From Endozoicomonas montiporae CL-33 (GTDB lineage: Bacteria > Pseudomonadota > Gammaproteobacteria > Pseudomonadales > Endozoicomonadaceae), in assembly GCF_001583435.1 (NCBI RefSeq), contig NZ_CP013251.1:670001-734000 (forward strand): DNA of 64,000 bases. The letters are read 5' to 3'. Positions 55,123-63,353 of the stretch are shown one piece after another. Position 1 is the first letter of the stretch. The number at the start of each line of letters is the position of its first letter. The notes beneath the pieces were generated by a model that searched no databases, was not told the origin of the DNA, and saw nothing but the letters and a program-made list of their open reading frames with translations. Both the position numbers and the translations under genes were made by a program.

Positions 55123-55485
55123 CTACTTCAGTAAAGGGTGACCCTCAGGCAGTTGTCGTGAAATCCACAAAGCCAGTTTATGTTTCATGTTCTGCTCTGA
55201 CTCCTGACCTTTGACCAGTGGTTGGATGAGATTGTCGTGTACCAGTAGCCGGTACAGGTATTCGATTTTCTGGCGAGAAGAGTCGGTCTGTTCAAACTTG
55301 GCTGCTTTTCGCTTTTCAACGTAAATGGCACCAATGCGCAATGCTTCCCGAACCAGTTCGGTTTCGTTTTTAATTTTCTTCAATGCTGCAACCTCGTCGT
55401 TATAAATACCCGCTTTTTCAGAATAAGAGTACTCCGGCACAGGGTCAAAGAAAAAAACGATATGAAAATATCTGTCTATGCTCAT
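55123..55485 (-). CDS. Hypothetical protein
   Basis: A 120-residue soluble-looking protein, mostly helical and charged (EVAALKKIKNETELVREALR, YVEKRKAAKFEQ), with an aromatic N-terminus (YFHIVFFFDPVPEYSY). No family or motif recognised. Ribosome site is weak (GGGCT). It is divergent from the secreted protein gene at 55534 with only 48 bp between, so the promoters would overlap. Confidence 0.5.
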   Translation of the reverse strand: MSIDRYFHIVFFFDPVPEYSYSEKAGIYNDEVAALKKIKNETELVREALRIGAIYVEKRKAAKFEQTDSSRQKIEYLYRLLVHDNLIQPLVKGQESEQNMKHKLALWISRQLPEGHPLLK

Positions 55486-55533
55486 TAGCCCATGCCTGCC
55501 TGACTGTATTAGTGACTCAGGAGTACTAGCATT

Positions 55534-56676
55534 GTGAAAGCAATAAAACAGGTCATAAGTATAAATGTGTTAACGGTGATGTTGCTGGCAACTGCCACTG
55601 GCAACCAGGTCCGCGCGGCTGAGGCGTTGCTGTCAGGGAGCGTAGCGGAAAGTATTGTTCAGTCTGACCGACCTGTGAATCGGGAAAAGAAAACTGTTCT
55701 TGAACGATTAAACCAGTTAAAACGCCCGTCCATTCGCGAGGAGTTTCAGAATGTGGCAGACATCAAAACAGAAATGATGCAGTTCTTCGCTTATTTCTCT
55801 GCCATGACCAACGCTTTTTATCGACGACTGGAGCTTATGGGAGTTGACCGTTTTACCGGGAAAGATGATGTCTGGCGTGCTTATTACGGTGTTGGGGCTG
55901 CAGCGCATACATTATTTCCTGAATATTTCCGGTTAAAGCGGGAGGTGATGCGTCAGGAAATGAATCTGGATCAGGACGATATTCAGTACAGTGATTTAAC
56001 TCTGGATTACAGGGAAAAGGATGAGCAGTTTCAACAGCGGGTTTCCTTGCATCGAAAAGAAGGTATGAACCCTGATAACACTTCAAAGTGGGATAATAGC
56101 ACTCTAAAGGCGCTGAGAGCCGGGGTTCTTAAGCTTGACCGCGAGGCTTCCAGTGCTTTTTCAAAAGAGTTTTTGGGCGGTCTGTATGAAACAGATTTCA
56201 GGGTAGTTAAGGCTCTGACGGATGCAATTATTCGTCAGGAAGACAGAATCTGGCTGTTTCATGAACTGGGTGTGTCGGACTGTCTGACGGAAGGAGTGTG
56301 CATCAAGAGCAGCAAACAGTTTTTTAAAGTGTCTGCCAAGCTGTCACAGTTGAAAGACGACCCCGTATTAAACCACTACTTTCCGCAGCTGAAGAATTTG
56401 TATTGTGAACCAGCAACCCGAACCTGTGAACCTTTAGGTCTGATTAATGTGTTAGACGCAGTTAAATCAGGAATGGAAGACGATCAGGCTCACCTACGTT
56501 CTCTCGCTATTGGCGCATTCCACCGTTTTGACTGGAAAGGGAGTGGAGCTCAGGTTCCGGTCACCCGAATGCTGGCAGGGCTGGATAATGAAGCCTTAAA
56601 AAAAGCTTATCTGGGGCTTTTGAGAGATCGGGTTTTCTGGCGTTACATTGAAAATGAACATACTTTAAATGAATAA
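55534..56676 (+). CDS. Secreted helical protein, first gene of an unknown three-gene operon
   Basis: A 380-residue exported protein starting at GTG with AGGAG ahead. Signal segment ~1-28 (VLTVMLLATATGNQVRA). The mature chain is nearly all helical, with few Cys (DCLTEGVC and CEPATRTCEP pairs). A segment MQFFAYFSAMTNAFYRRLEL may be amphipathic. No family recognised. It overlaps the following MFS gene by 8 nt, and the cupin-like gene is 5 nt after that, so the three are one operon and presumably one task. Confidence 0.65.
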   Translation: MKAIKQVISINVLTVMLLATATGNQVRAAEALLSGSVAESIVQSDRPVNREKKTVLERLNQLKRPSIREEFQNVADIKTEMMQFFAYFSAMTNAFYRRLELMGVDRFTGKDDVWRAYYGVGAAAHTLFPEYFRLKREVMRQEMNLDQDDIQYSDLTLDYREKDEQFQQRVSLHRKEGMNPDNTSKWDNSTLKALRAGVLKLDREASSAFSKEFLGGLYETDFRVVKALTDAIIRQEDRIWLFHELGVSDCLTEGVCIKSSKQFFKVSAKLSQLKDDPVLNHYFPQLKNLYCEPATRTCEPLGLINVLDAVKSGMEDDQAHLRSLAIGAFHRFDWKGSGAQVPVTRMLAGLDNEALKKAYLGLLRDRVFWRYIENEHTLNE

Positions 56677-57895
56677 AATGCTACCGCCTCTGGCACCGCT
56701 GCGGCGTTTGTCAAAAGCCAGACAGGTAGCCTTGATGGGGGCAGTGTCCATACTGCCCATGCTGCCTGTTACCTTTTTTCTTCCCATTCTGCCTGATATT
56801 GCCAGGTCTCTTGCTGTTAGCTCTACAGAGTTTCAGTTAGCGTTGCCTCTGTTTGTTCTGACTCAGGTGTTTGCCATGCCGGTGGTGGCCCTGCTGTCTG
56901 ATGCGGGCTTTCGGCTGCACTGTCTTTACTGGTCGTTAGTGGTGTTTGTAACAGGCACGCTGTGTTGCCTGGTCTCAGTGGAAACCTGTCTGTTTTTTAT
57001 TGGTCGGGCCTTACAGGGCGTAGCATCCGCAGGTTTGATGACAGTCGTACCTGCGATGGTGAACGAATGTTATGAAGACAATGAAGTGGCCCGTGTCCTG
57101 TCTTACATCACGGCCATAGGTTTTATCGTCCCAATGGCAGGGGCTGAGCTGGGTACGTTCATTGCATCCTGCCTGAGCTGGCAATATGTGTATGCAATCA
57201 TTCTGGTGTATGCCGTGGTGGTGAGTCTGGTTTGCAGGCGTATGCTGAAAAAGCCCGAGCCTGCTCATCCTGTTGACTGTGTCAGATATTACAAATCCTG
57301 TTTATGGCATTGGAAAAGCATGCTGACGGATCGTTACACACTGGCTTTTCTGATTTGTAATACCGGAGTTGCCATTGTCTGTCAGATTTATGTGAGCAAC
57401 TCTGCCTTTCTTTATCTTGAGTACTTTAAACTTCGGCCAATTACCTACAGCTATCTGTTAAGTGTCTTGTATTTAAGCCGGATGCTGGTCAGTGTGTTTA
57501 ATGGTTTGCTGCTGAAAAGACATGACTATCTTTATATTGTGCATCACAGCATACCGTTACTTATTTTTCTGACGCTGCTGACAACCGTGATGGATTTGAT
57601 TTTCCATCAGGCAGACACTCTGAATCAGATGTTGCCCATCATGCTATTTGCCCTGTCCGGCTTTATTTTAACCAATACTCTGGCGGGCGTTCTACAGAAC
57701 AATGACAAGTGGGCCATGCAGGCTGTGTCGTTAATGTTTATTCTGTTTTCATCTATGGCGAGCATCGTCAATATTTTTTTGATTGTCCATCAGGACGGTA
57801 CTCCTAAAGTATTATCTCTGTTTTCACTGTTGGTACTGGTTATAACCTATCTTGTCTTTTTGGGCACTCTGCCCGCCCATAAGCGAATCCGGTGA
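56669..57895 (+). CDS. MFS transporter, Bcr/CflA drug-efflux type
   Basis: A 408-residue inner-membrane protein with 12 hydrophobic helices. FLPILPDIARSLAVSSTEFQ in the first loop, VVALLSDAGFRLH in place of the usual loop 2-3 motif, and GRALQGVASAGLMTVVPAMV with YITAIGFIVPMAGAELGTFI (antiporter motif C-like) fit the Bcr/CflA group of drug or metabolite exporters. The first loop lacks the usual Arg-rich motif (only SDAGFR). Second gene of the operon; it probably exports or imports the compound the neighbours handle. Confidence 0.8.
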   Translation: MNKMLPPLAPLRRLSKARQVALMGAVSILPMLPVTFFLPILPDIARSLAVSSTEFQLALPLFVLTQVFAMPVVALLSDAGFRLHCLYWSLVVFVTGTLCCLVSVETCLFFIGRALQGVASAGLMTVVPAMVNECYEDNEVARVLSYITAIGFIVPMAGAELGTFIASCLSWQYVYAIILVYAVVVSLVCRRMLKKPEPAHPVDCVRYYKSCLWHWKSMLTDRYTLAFLICNTGVAIVCQIYVSNSAFLYLEYFKLRPITYSYLLSVLYLSRMLVSVFNGLLLKRHDYLYIVHHSIPLLIFLTLLTTVMDLIFHQADTLNQMLPIMLFALSGFILTNTLAGVLQNNDKWAMQAVSLMFILFSSMASIVNIFLIVHQDGTPKVLSLFSLLVLVITYLVFLGTLPAHKRIR

Positions 57896-57900
57896 CTCGT

Positions 57901-58779
57901 ATGACGATTACAGTGGACTGCTCCGATCAGGAACAGATTGAACTGGAGGAGTATATTGATTTTTGTCGTTCACAGGCGCACTTAAATGACCGGGATCAGG
58001 TTCTTGCAAGTGCTTTTATGCTGCGTCGTCTGGCGAATAATCAGACATTCCTTCTTGATTTTCTTAATGCCCGTTTAAAGAATGTTGAACAGTACAATGT
58101 AAAAACAGATTTCACACCGCCCAGCTTTTATCTGTTCAGTTGCAATGCATTTTCAGTTCGGGCGGTATTGTGGCTCCCCTGCGATGAACCTGACTCGGAA
58201 GATGCCATCTCTCTGGGGTATGGTGTTACGCACAACCATCATTTTGATTTTCTTACCTGTGGTTGTTATGGGCCCGGATACAGAACGATTGTCCATTTGT
58301 GCGACAAAAGCCGGATGGCAGGTCTGGTTGGGGAGTCGGTTGAGGCCGCCTTTCAGGAAGATACCTTGCTGACGCCGGGTAAACTGATGTTTTACCGGCA
58401 TACGGAAGATATCCATGTGCAGTATCCGCCTGAGAGTTTATCCGTTTCCATTAATCTGATTTTTCCCTCTCATCCTGATGCGCTTGAGCAGTGTGCTTTT
58501 GATCCTGAAACCTGGGTAATCACTCATCACCTTGACCCCATGGCGACCACAACAAGACTGTTTCAAATCGCCAAACTCCTGCACAACAATCAAACCGTTG
58601 AGCGGTTGCTCGCTATTGCCGAAAGGCATGCTCATCCCAGAGTGCGTTCTATGGCTTACTTCTCGCTGGTGTCGATTCTTCCACAGTCCAAAGCAGAGCT
58701 TTTAAAACAGGCAGGCAGTGACTCCAGTTCCTTTGTAAAAAAACTGTTTGCCGCTGCTAGTGAGAGCGAGCAGGGATAG
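57901..58779 (+). CDS. Cupin-like protein with HEAT-type C-terminus, unknown family
   Basis: A 292-residue protein. ATG at 57901 was preferred over GTG 57892 because it aligns exactly with the N-terminus of the paralogue at 63354. N-terminal helices (13-65, with LEEYIDFC). A beta domain holds HNHHFDFLTCGCYGPGYRT (111-129) and GKLMFYRHTEDIHVQYPPES (160-179). The HxH and later His resemble cupin metal ligands. The C-terminal ~80 residues form helical pairs like HEAT repeats (VERLLAIAERHAHPRVRSMA). The family is not recognised; a metal-dependent enzyme is inferred from the His pattern. Third gene of the operon with the MFS transporter. Confidence 0.7.
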   Translation: MTITVDCSDQEQIELEEYIDFCRSQAHLNDRDQVLASAFMLRRLANNQTFLLDFLNARLKNVEQYNVKTDFTPPSFYLFSCNAFSVRAVLWLPCDEPDSEDAISLGYGVTHNHHFDFLTCGCYGPGYRTIVHLCDKSRMAGLVGESVEAAFQEDTLLTPGKLMFYRHTEDIHVQYPPESLSVSINLIFPSHPDALEQCAFDPETWVITHHLDPMATTTRLFQIAKLLHNNQTVERLLAIAERHAHPRVRSMAYFSLVSILPQSKAELLKQAGSDSSSFVKKLFAAASESEQG

Positions 58780-59160
58780 GCCGTCTGGCCAGATAATGCA
58801 TTCCTGAAAGTAGGGCTGGAAACCAGATTTTTCCATGTAGCTCAAACTGTAAACAGGTATTTTATAGAAATGTTTAAGCATTAGTGTTGGGGTTGTAAAT
58901 TAAGTTAATATCTATGGATATCGGCGTAATCTGTAGATATATGTACTTTGTCGCTTAGTTGCGAGCCCCGTTATTTACTGATTTATACGATTTTTTGGCG
59001 ACTGCTCATAAAATAGCTCAACGTTGATTCAAGTCACAAAAGCGATCATTTCAAAAGAAAAGCCCACACATACCTTGCAGGTACAGTTCGAAGTTGTACA
59101 TAATGCGAAACGTTTCAATAATGAACTGGCAAGTCGTTTCTTCAGATAGAAAGGAATACA
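58780..59160. other. Intergenic region before the sulfatase
   Basis: 381 bp without a gene. AT-rich, with a small inverted repeat GTACA...TGTAC near 59080-59099 and near-repeats of 'tatctatggatat' and 'ctgtagatatat' at about 58910-58942. Probably the sulfatase promoter and leader; no regulator site was recognised. Confidence 0.4.
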
Positions 59161-60888
59161 ATGGACTTTACTCGATCTGCATTTTTAACAGGAGCAGGGG
59201 CGTTGCTGACCGCTGCTGCTCTGTCAGTACAGGCTGCTACAGCGGTTCAGACACAGCCAAATATTGTCTTCATCTTCTCGGATGACCACTCAACACGAGC
59301 TATCAGCTCTTATGGCTCTGACCTGGTACCGACTCCAAACATTGACCGGATCGCGCAAGACGGTGCCCTGTTCCAGAACTCCTTCGTTGCCAACTCTATC
59401 TGTCAGCCAAGCCGTGCAACGGTAATGACCGGTAAGCACTCTCACCTGAACGGTGTTATCGATAATACCTCTCGCTGGAATCCTGATCAGACAATCTTCC
59501 CTAAACTGATGGAAGAGGCGGGCTACCAGACCGCGCTGGTGGGTAAGTGGCACATGCAGCCAACACCGGTAAACGAGTTTGGCTATGCAACAGTACTGAG
59601 TGGTTCCGGCGGTCAGGGAACCTTCTATCAGCCTGAGTTTATTAACAACAAAGGTGAAAGCTATACCGTAGAAGGCTATTCCGCCGACATTATTACGGAC
59701 AAGTCCATTGACTGGCTGGAAAACTCACGGGAAGAGGGTCAGCCATTCCTGCTGAAGGTTCAGTACAAGGCGCCGCACACACCTCGTCGTCCTTCGCTTG
59801 AGCATCTGGAAACCTTTAAAGATCACGTGTTCCCGGAGCCGGAAACACTGCACGATGATTACTCCACTCGTGGTGAGCATGCCGATAAGGCGTGGATGGA
59901 ACTTTATGGTATGAACCATGAAGGTATTAATGCTTTCCCTCCGGCAGCGACAACACCAGAGCGCGCCAAAATTCGTGAAGACTGGTTTGCCAGCATGAAC
60001 GAACATCAGCGCTGGGCGCATGATAGCTGGATGAATCGCATGACTGAAGAGCAGCGTGATGCGTGGCACGCTGCTTATGATGACATGAACTCTGAGTACT
60101 GGGAAAAAATCCAGACTGAGCCATACAAGCGTGTTTACAGAAGACTGACGCCTGAGGAGAAGAAGCCTCGTACACAAATGATGTATCAGCGCTTTATGAA
60201 GGAATATGCTGGTACTGTCGTTAGTATGGATGACAGCATTGGTCGTCTGCTGGACTATCTGGAAGCAAATGATCTGGTTGAGAACACGATTGTTGTTTAC
60301 AGCTCCGACCAGAGCTTCTTCATCGGTGAACACGGTTGGGCTGAAAAGCGTTATATGTATGAAGAAGGCCTGAAAATGCCATTCATCATCCGCTGGCCTG
60401 GTCACATTGAGCCGGGTTTAAGACCTGACGCGATGATCCAGAATATCGACTACGGTCCGACCTTTATGGCGGCTGCAGGTATGGAAGCACCTGATGAGAT
60501 GCAAGGTCTTTCTTTCCTGGATGTTCTGAAGGGAGAAATGACCGATGAGCAGTGGCAGGAAGGTCGAAACCGTATTTACTACCACTACTACATGCAGGGC
60601 GCTCATAACGTTCCTCGTCATGACGGTGTGCGTACGGAAGATTACAAGCTGATTCACTTCTACTCTGAAAACGACGGTAAGGGTTTGTATGAAATGTATG
60701 ACCTGAATACCGATCCGCACGAAATGAACAACATTTTCGAAAATCCAGAGTACAAAGAAGTTCGCGACAACATGATGAAAGAGCTGGAAGGTGCTCGCGA
60801 AGAGTACGAAGTACCTGATGATGTTTATGTGGCTCCGTTCCCTTATATGAATGCAGAGGAACGCAGACGTTTAGGCTACGATAGCTGA
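59161..60888 (+). CDS. Secreted type I sulfatase
   Basis: A 575-residue exported sulfatase with a signal peptide (FLTGAGALLTAAALSVQA). Metal-binding start NIVFIFSDDHSTRAISSYG (about residues 35-53). The formylglycine site CQPSRATVMTGKHSHLNG (Cys-x-Pro-Ser-Arg, near residue 80) would be converted by a maturase not encoded in the window. VGKWHMQP and later SDQSFFIGEHGWAEKRYMYEEGLKMPF (read in parts) give the remaining Asp/His/Lys active-site residues. A charged Trp/Glu-rich segment (about 240-340) is inserted relative to short family members. The gene uses mostly preferred codons (CTG, GGT, AAC), hinting at high expression. Substrate probably a sulfated glycan. Confidence 0.92.
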   Translation: MDFTRSAFLTGAGALLTAAALSVQAATAVQTQPNIVFIFSDDHSTRAISSYGSDLVPTPNIDRIAQDGALFQNSFVANSICQPSRATVMTGKHSHLNGVIDNTSRWNPDQTIFPKLMEEAGYQTALVGKWHMQPTPVNEFGYATVLSGSGGQGTFYQPEFINNKGESYTVEGYSADIITDKSIDWLENSREEGQPFLLKVQYKAPHTPRRPSLEHLETFKDHVFPEPETLHDDYSTRGEHADKAWMELYGMNHEGINAFPPAATTPERAKIREDWFASMNEHQRWAHDSWMNRMTEEQRDAWHAAYDDMNSEYWEKIQTEPYKRVYRRLTPEEKKPRTQMMYQRFMKEYAGTVVSMDDSIGRLLDYLEANDLVENTIVVYSSDQSFFIGEHGWAEKRYMYEEGLKMPFIIRWPGHIEPGLRPDAMIQNIDYGPTFMAAAGMEAPDEMQGLSFLDVLKGEMTDEQWQEGRNRIYYHYYMQGAHNVPRHDGVRTEDYKLIHFYSENDGKGLYEMYDLNTDPHEMNNIFENPEYKEVRDNMMKELEGAREEYEVPDDVYVAPFPYMNAEERRRLGYDS

Positions 60889-60915
60889 TCTGGCACTTAA
60901 TTGTTGCTTCTTGAG

Positions 60916-60942
60916 CCGGGAGGGTGTCCTCCCGGTTTTTTT
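60916..60942 (+). terminator. Intrinsic terminator after the sulfatase
   Basis: CCGGGAGG-gtgt-CCTCCCGG followed by seven T, 28 bp after the stop. A strong rho-independent terminator. Confidence 0.95.
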
Positions 60943-60996
60943 GTCTTAAATAAAAGTTTTCATATAAAAGACAAGTGCTTTTTATATGTCAGCGTG

Positions 60997-62202
60997 TTAC
61001 AGATTGAGTTGTCTGACCACGAAATCGATATCTTTGTCGCCCCTGCCGCTCAGGTTGATAAGGATGCTCTGGTTTTTTGACAGCTGAGGAGCCAGCTTTA
61101 TGGCACCGGCCACCGCATGCGCACTTTCCAGTGCCGGAATAATGCCCTCTTTTCTGGACAGTGTCATAAAGGCATCCAGACATTCCTGATCCGTTGCACT
61201 CTGATATTCAATACGACCTATGTCTTTTAAATAGCTGTGCTGCGGCCCAACTCCGGGATAATCAAGACCCGAGGCAATGGAGTGAACCGGTAATGGTTCT
61301 CCGGCGTCATCCTGAAGTACGTAACATTTGAAGCCGTGTACTGCACCGGGTTTGCCCAGCGTTAATGTGGCTGCGTGATCCGGAGTGTCCAGCCCTTTCC
61401 CTGCGGGTTCTATGCCAATGATGTTGACCGATTCATCCTGAAGGAAAGCGGTAAACAGGCCAATGGCGTTGCTGCCGCCTCCCACGCATGCCATCAGATA
61501 GTCTGGCAGTCTGCCAGTCATTTCCTGAAACTGATCCCGGGCTTCTTCGCCAATAATCTGCTGGAAATCACGGACCATCATGGGGAACGGATGAGGCCCG
61601 ACCACAGAGCCAATGGCATAGAGCTGACTGTCCGGATCACTCAGGTAGGCTTCAAAAGCGCTGTCCACGGCATCTTTAAGGGTTTTGGTTCCGCGGGTAA
61701 CGGCAACGACTTTACAGCCCAGTATTTTCATACGCGTTACGTTGGGCGCTTCTTTTTCAATATCGATCTGTCCCATATGGATTTCACAGTCGATGCCGAC
61801 CAGTGCGCAGGCTGTTGCCATTGCTACACCGTGTTGCCCGGCGCCAGTTTCGGCCACCACCTTTGCTTTGCCCATGTACTTCGCCAGCAGGGCTTCACCA
61901 ATGGCGTGATTGATTTTGTGCGCGCCGGTATGGTTCAGGTCTTCCCGCTTCAGGTAGATCTTTGCACCGCCAAGATGATCCGACAGTCGCTTGGCATAGA
62001 AGACAGGGCTTGGACGACCAACGTAGTGTTTATAAAGATCGAGCAGTTCTTTTCGGAAATCAGGATCATTACGGATTTCCCGGTAGGCCCTGTCAACATC
62101 GGCAATGGCTTTTTCCAGAGCAGGAGGAACCATGGCACCGCCATAATCACCAAAATAACCATGGTCGTCTGGCATGGGGGCAAACCCTGTTGTTTTATTC
62201 AC
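60997..62202 (-). CDS. trpB: Tryptophan synthase beta chain, without adjacent trpA
   Basis: A 401-residue PLP enzyme that makes tryptophan from indole and serine. Motifs: [12 protein letters not shown] at the N-terminus, [14 protein letters not shown] with the PLP Lys (HK), [22 protein letters not shown] phosphate loop, [11 protein letters not shown] and the C-terminal SGRGDKD. These belong to the main TrpB1 type. Normally trpB is followed by trpA in one operon; here the gene stands alone, with the sulfatase terminator on one side and unknown genes on the other. The trpA gene may be elsewhere, or this copy may serve another indole-using step. Confidence 0.94.
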   Translation of the reverse strand: MNKTTGFAPMPDDHGYFGDYGGAMVPPALEKAIADVDRAYREIRNDPDFRKELLDLYKHYVGRPSPVFYAKRLSDHLGGAKIYLKREDLNHTGAHKINHAIGEALLAKYMGKAKVVAETGAGQHGVAMATACALVGIDCEIHMGQIDIEKEAPNVTRMKILGCKVVAVTRGTKTLKDAVDSAFEAYLSDPDSQLYAIGSVVGPHPFPMMVRDFQQIIGEEARDQFQEMTGRLPDYLMACVGGGSNAIGLFTAFLQDESVNIIGIEPAGKGLDTPDHAATLTLGKPGAVHGFKCYVLQDDAGEPLPVHSIASGLDYPGVGPQHSYLKDIGRIEYQSATDQECLDAFMTLSRKEGIIPALESAHAVAGAIKLAPQLSKNQSILINLSGRGDKDIDFVVRQLNL

Positions 62203-62511
62203 TTCGCTTACCTTGCTTTTTTGTTTGTCACTGAGTTTTCTTCGGATGATGCCAGCAAGCCGGAGTATTTGTAAGGGTGTTTGTCATGGTTTACCTGAAT
62301 AGAAGATGAATTCAAGAATTTAATTTGAATTACAAATTGCTGTTATAGGAATTGTGTATTTCACAACCACTGTTTGCTGCTCTATATTCTGCTCACAAAC
62401 AATCTGTGACTGATATTTGTGTGACGTTAAATTGAATTTTGGTTCGTAAATTTCTCCTTGGTTCATCTTTCGTGAAAGTTTTTTGCTTTTACAAATGGCA
62501 GGAGGTTCGTT
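62203..62511. other. Divergent intergenic region between trpB and the 62512 gene
   Basis: 309 bp, AT-rich, carrying the promoters of both divergent genes. Visible: an inverted pair AATTTAATTTGAATTACAAAT (near 62316-62336, self-similar) and TATTTCACAACC. No leader peptide rich in Trp codons or attenuator-like tandem hairpins was seen before trpB. Confidence 0.4.
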
Positions 62512-63348
62512 ATGTCCTCTCCAATGACGATTGCCGGAATGACTTCGATGGCAGAACAGTTAATGACCCGTAAAGGGTTTGTGTTTGCTGATTTTTGCGA
62601 GTTGTTCACCGAATTTAATCATGCGTTAGCCTGCCAGTTATTTAACAGTGTTCTGGAGGCGGTACTCAAACAATCGGTTAGTGAAGGTAAATCCGCATAC
62701 TCTGATCAGGTTCATCTTGCAGAATCCGGAGAGTTTAACCTGTCACTGGTTGTGGTCGGAGAGGGCGTTCTGAATCATCAGACAATCTGTGCCAGTGAAT
62801 TTGACATGATTGTCGTAAGTCTGAGTTCAGAACCGGTTAGTATACCTGTTTATAGAGCGCTGCTAGACGTTAATCATCTGTTTGAGCGGCCGGAACCTCT
62901 GGTGGCACCGGTCAGTCATCGGCTTGATCCGTTCAGCCCGGTGGTGTTCCATGCTTACCGGGATATCGTTGATCTTGAGAATGCGGATACCAAAGCGCCT
63001 TTATTGATTATCCACTCGCTGCCAAGAGGTTCTGTTACCTGGGTTTATGAACGAGAGTCTCTGCAGCCTCTGAATCTTACCGACAATAACCTGCAGAAGT
63101 CCCGCATTCAGCTGGCAGTCAGAGTGATTGGAGACATGGGAAGTGAAGAATACGCTGATACGCTGGAGGCATTGGCGACTTCTGACTTTGATCACTTTGT
63201 TCGCTGGGAAGCAGCGGAAAGTGTTTACAAATTAAATGAGCAGCGGGGCATTGAACTGTTGCAGCAGCACCTTGTGAATGACACCAATCAGTCGCTGGCC
63301 AAATCAGCCAGACAAACGCTGGTTAATCTGACCAGCGGGGAGGGATAG
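62512..63348 (+). CDS. Unknown protein with HEAT-like C-terminus, partner of a cupin-like gene
   Basis: A 278-residue cytosolic-looking protein; AGGAGG precedes the ATG. N-terminal helices (15-60), a middle beta-rich part (70-190, ending PLLIIHSLPRGSVTWVYERE) and a C-terminal set of helical pairs (197-275, RIQLAVRVIGDMGSEEYADT, HFVRWEAAESVYKLNEQRG) in HEAT-repeat style. No catalytic motif seen and no family recognised. The next gene, a paralogue of the 57901 cupin-like protein, starts 5 nt after its stop, so the two are co-transcribed and probably act together. Confidence 0.65.
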   Translation: MSSPMTIAGMTSMAEQLMTRKGFVFADFCELFTEFNHALACQLFNSVLEAVLKQSVSEGKSAYSDQVHLAESGEFNLSLVVVGEGVLNHQTICASEFDMIVVSLSSEPVSIPVYRALLDVNHLFERPEPLVAPVSHRLDPFSPVVFHAYRDIVDLENADTKAPLLIIHSLPRGSVTWVYERESLQPLNLTDNNLQKSRIQLAVRVIGDMGSEEYADTLEALATSDFDHFVRWEAAESVYKLNEQRGIELLQQHLVNDTNQSLAKSARQTLVNLTSGEG

Positions 63349-63353
63349 TTGTC

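Noticed and set aside
61375..62274. 299-residue plus-strand frame opposite trpB
   Set aside because: Antisense shadow of a conserved gene.
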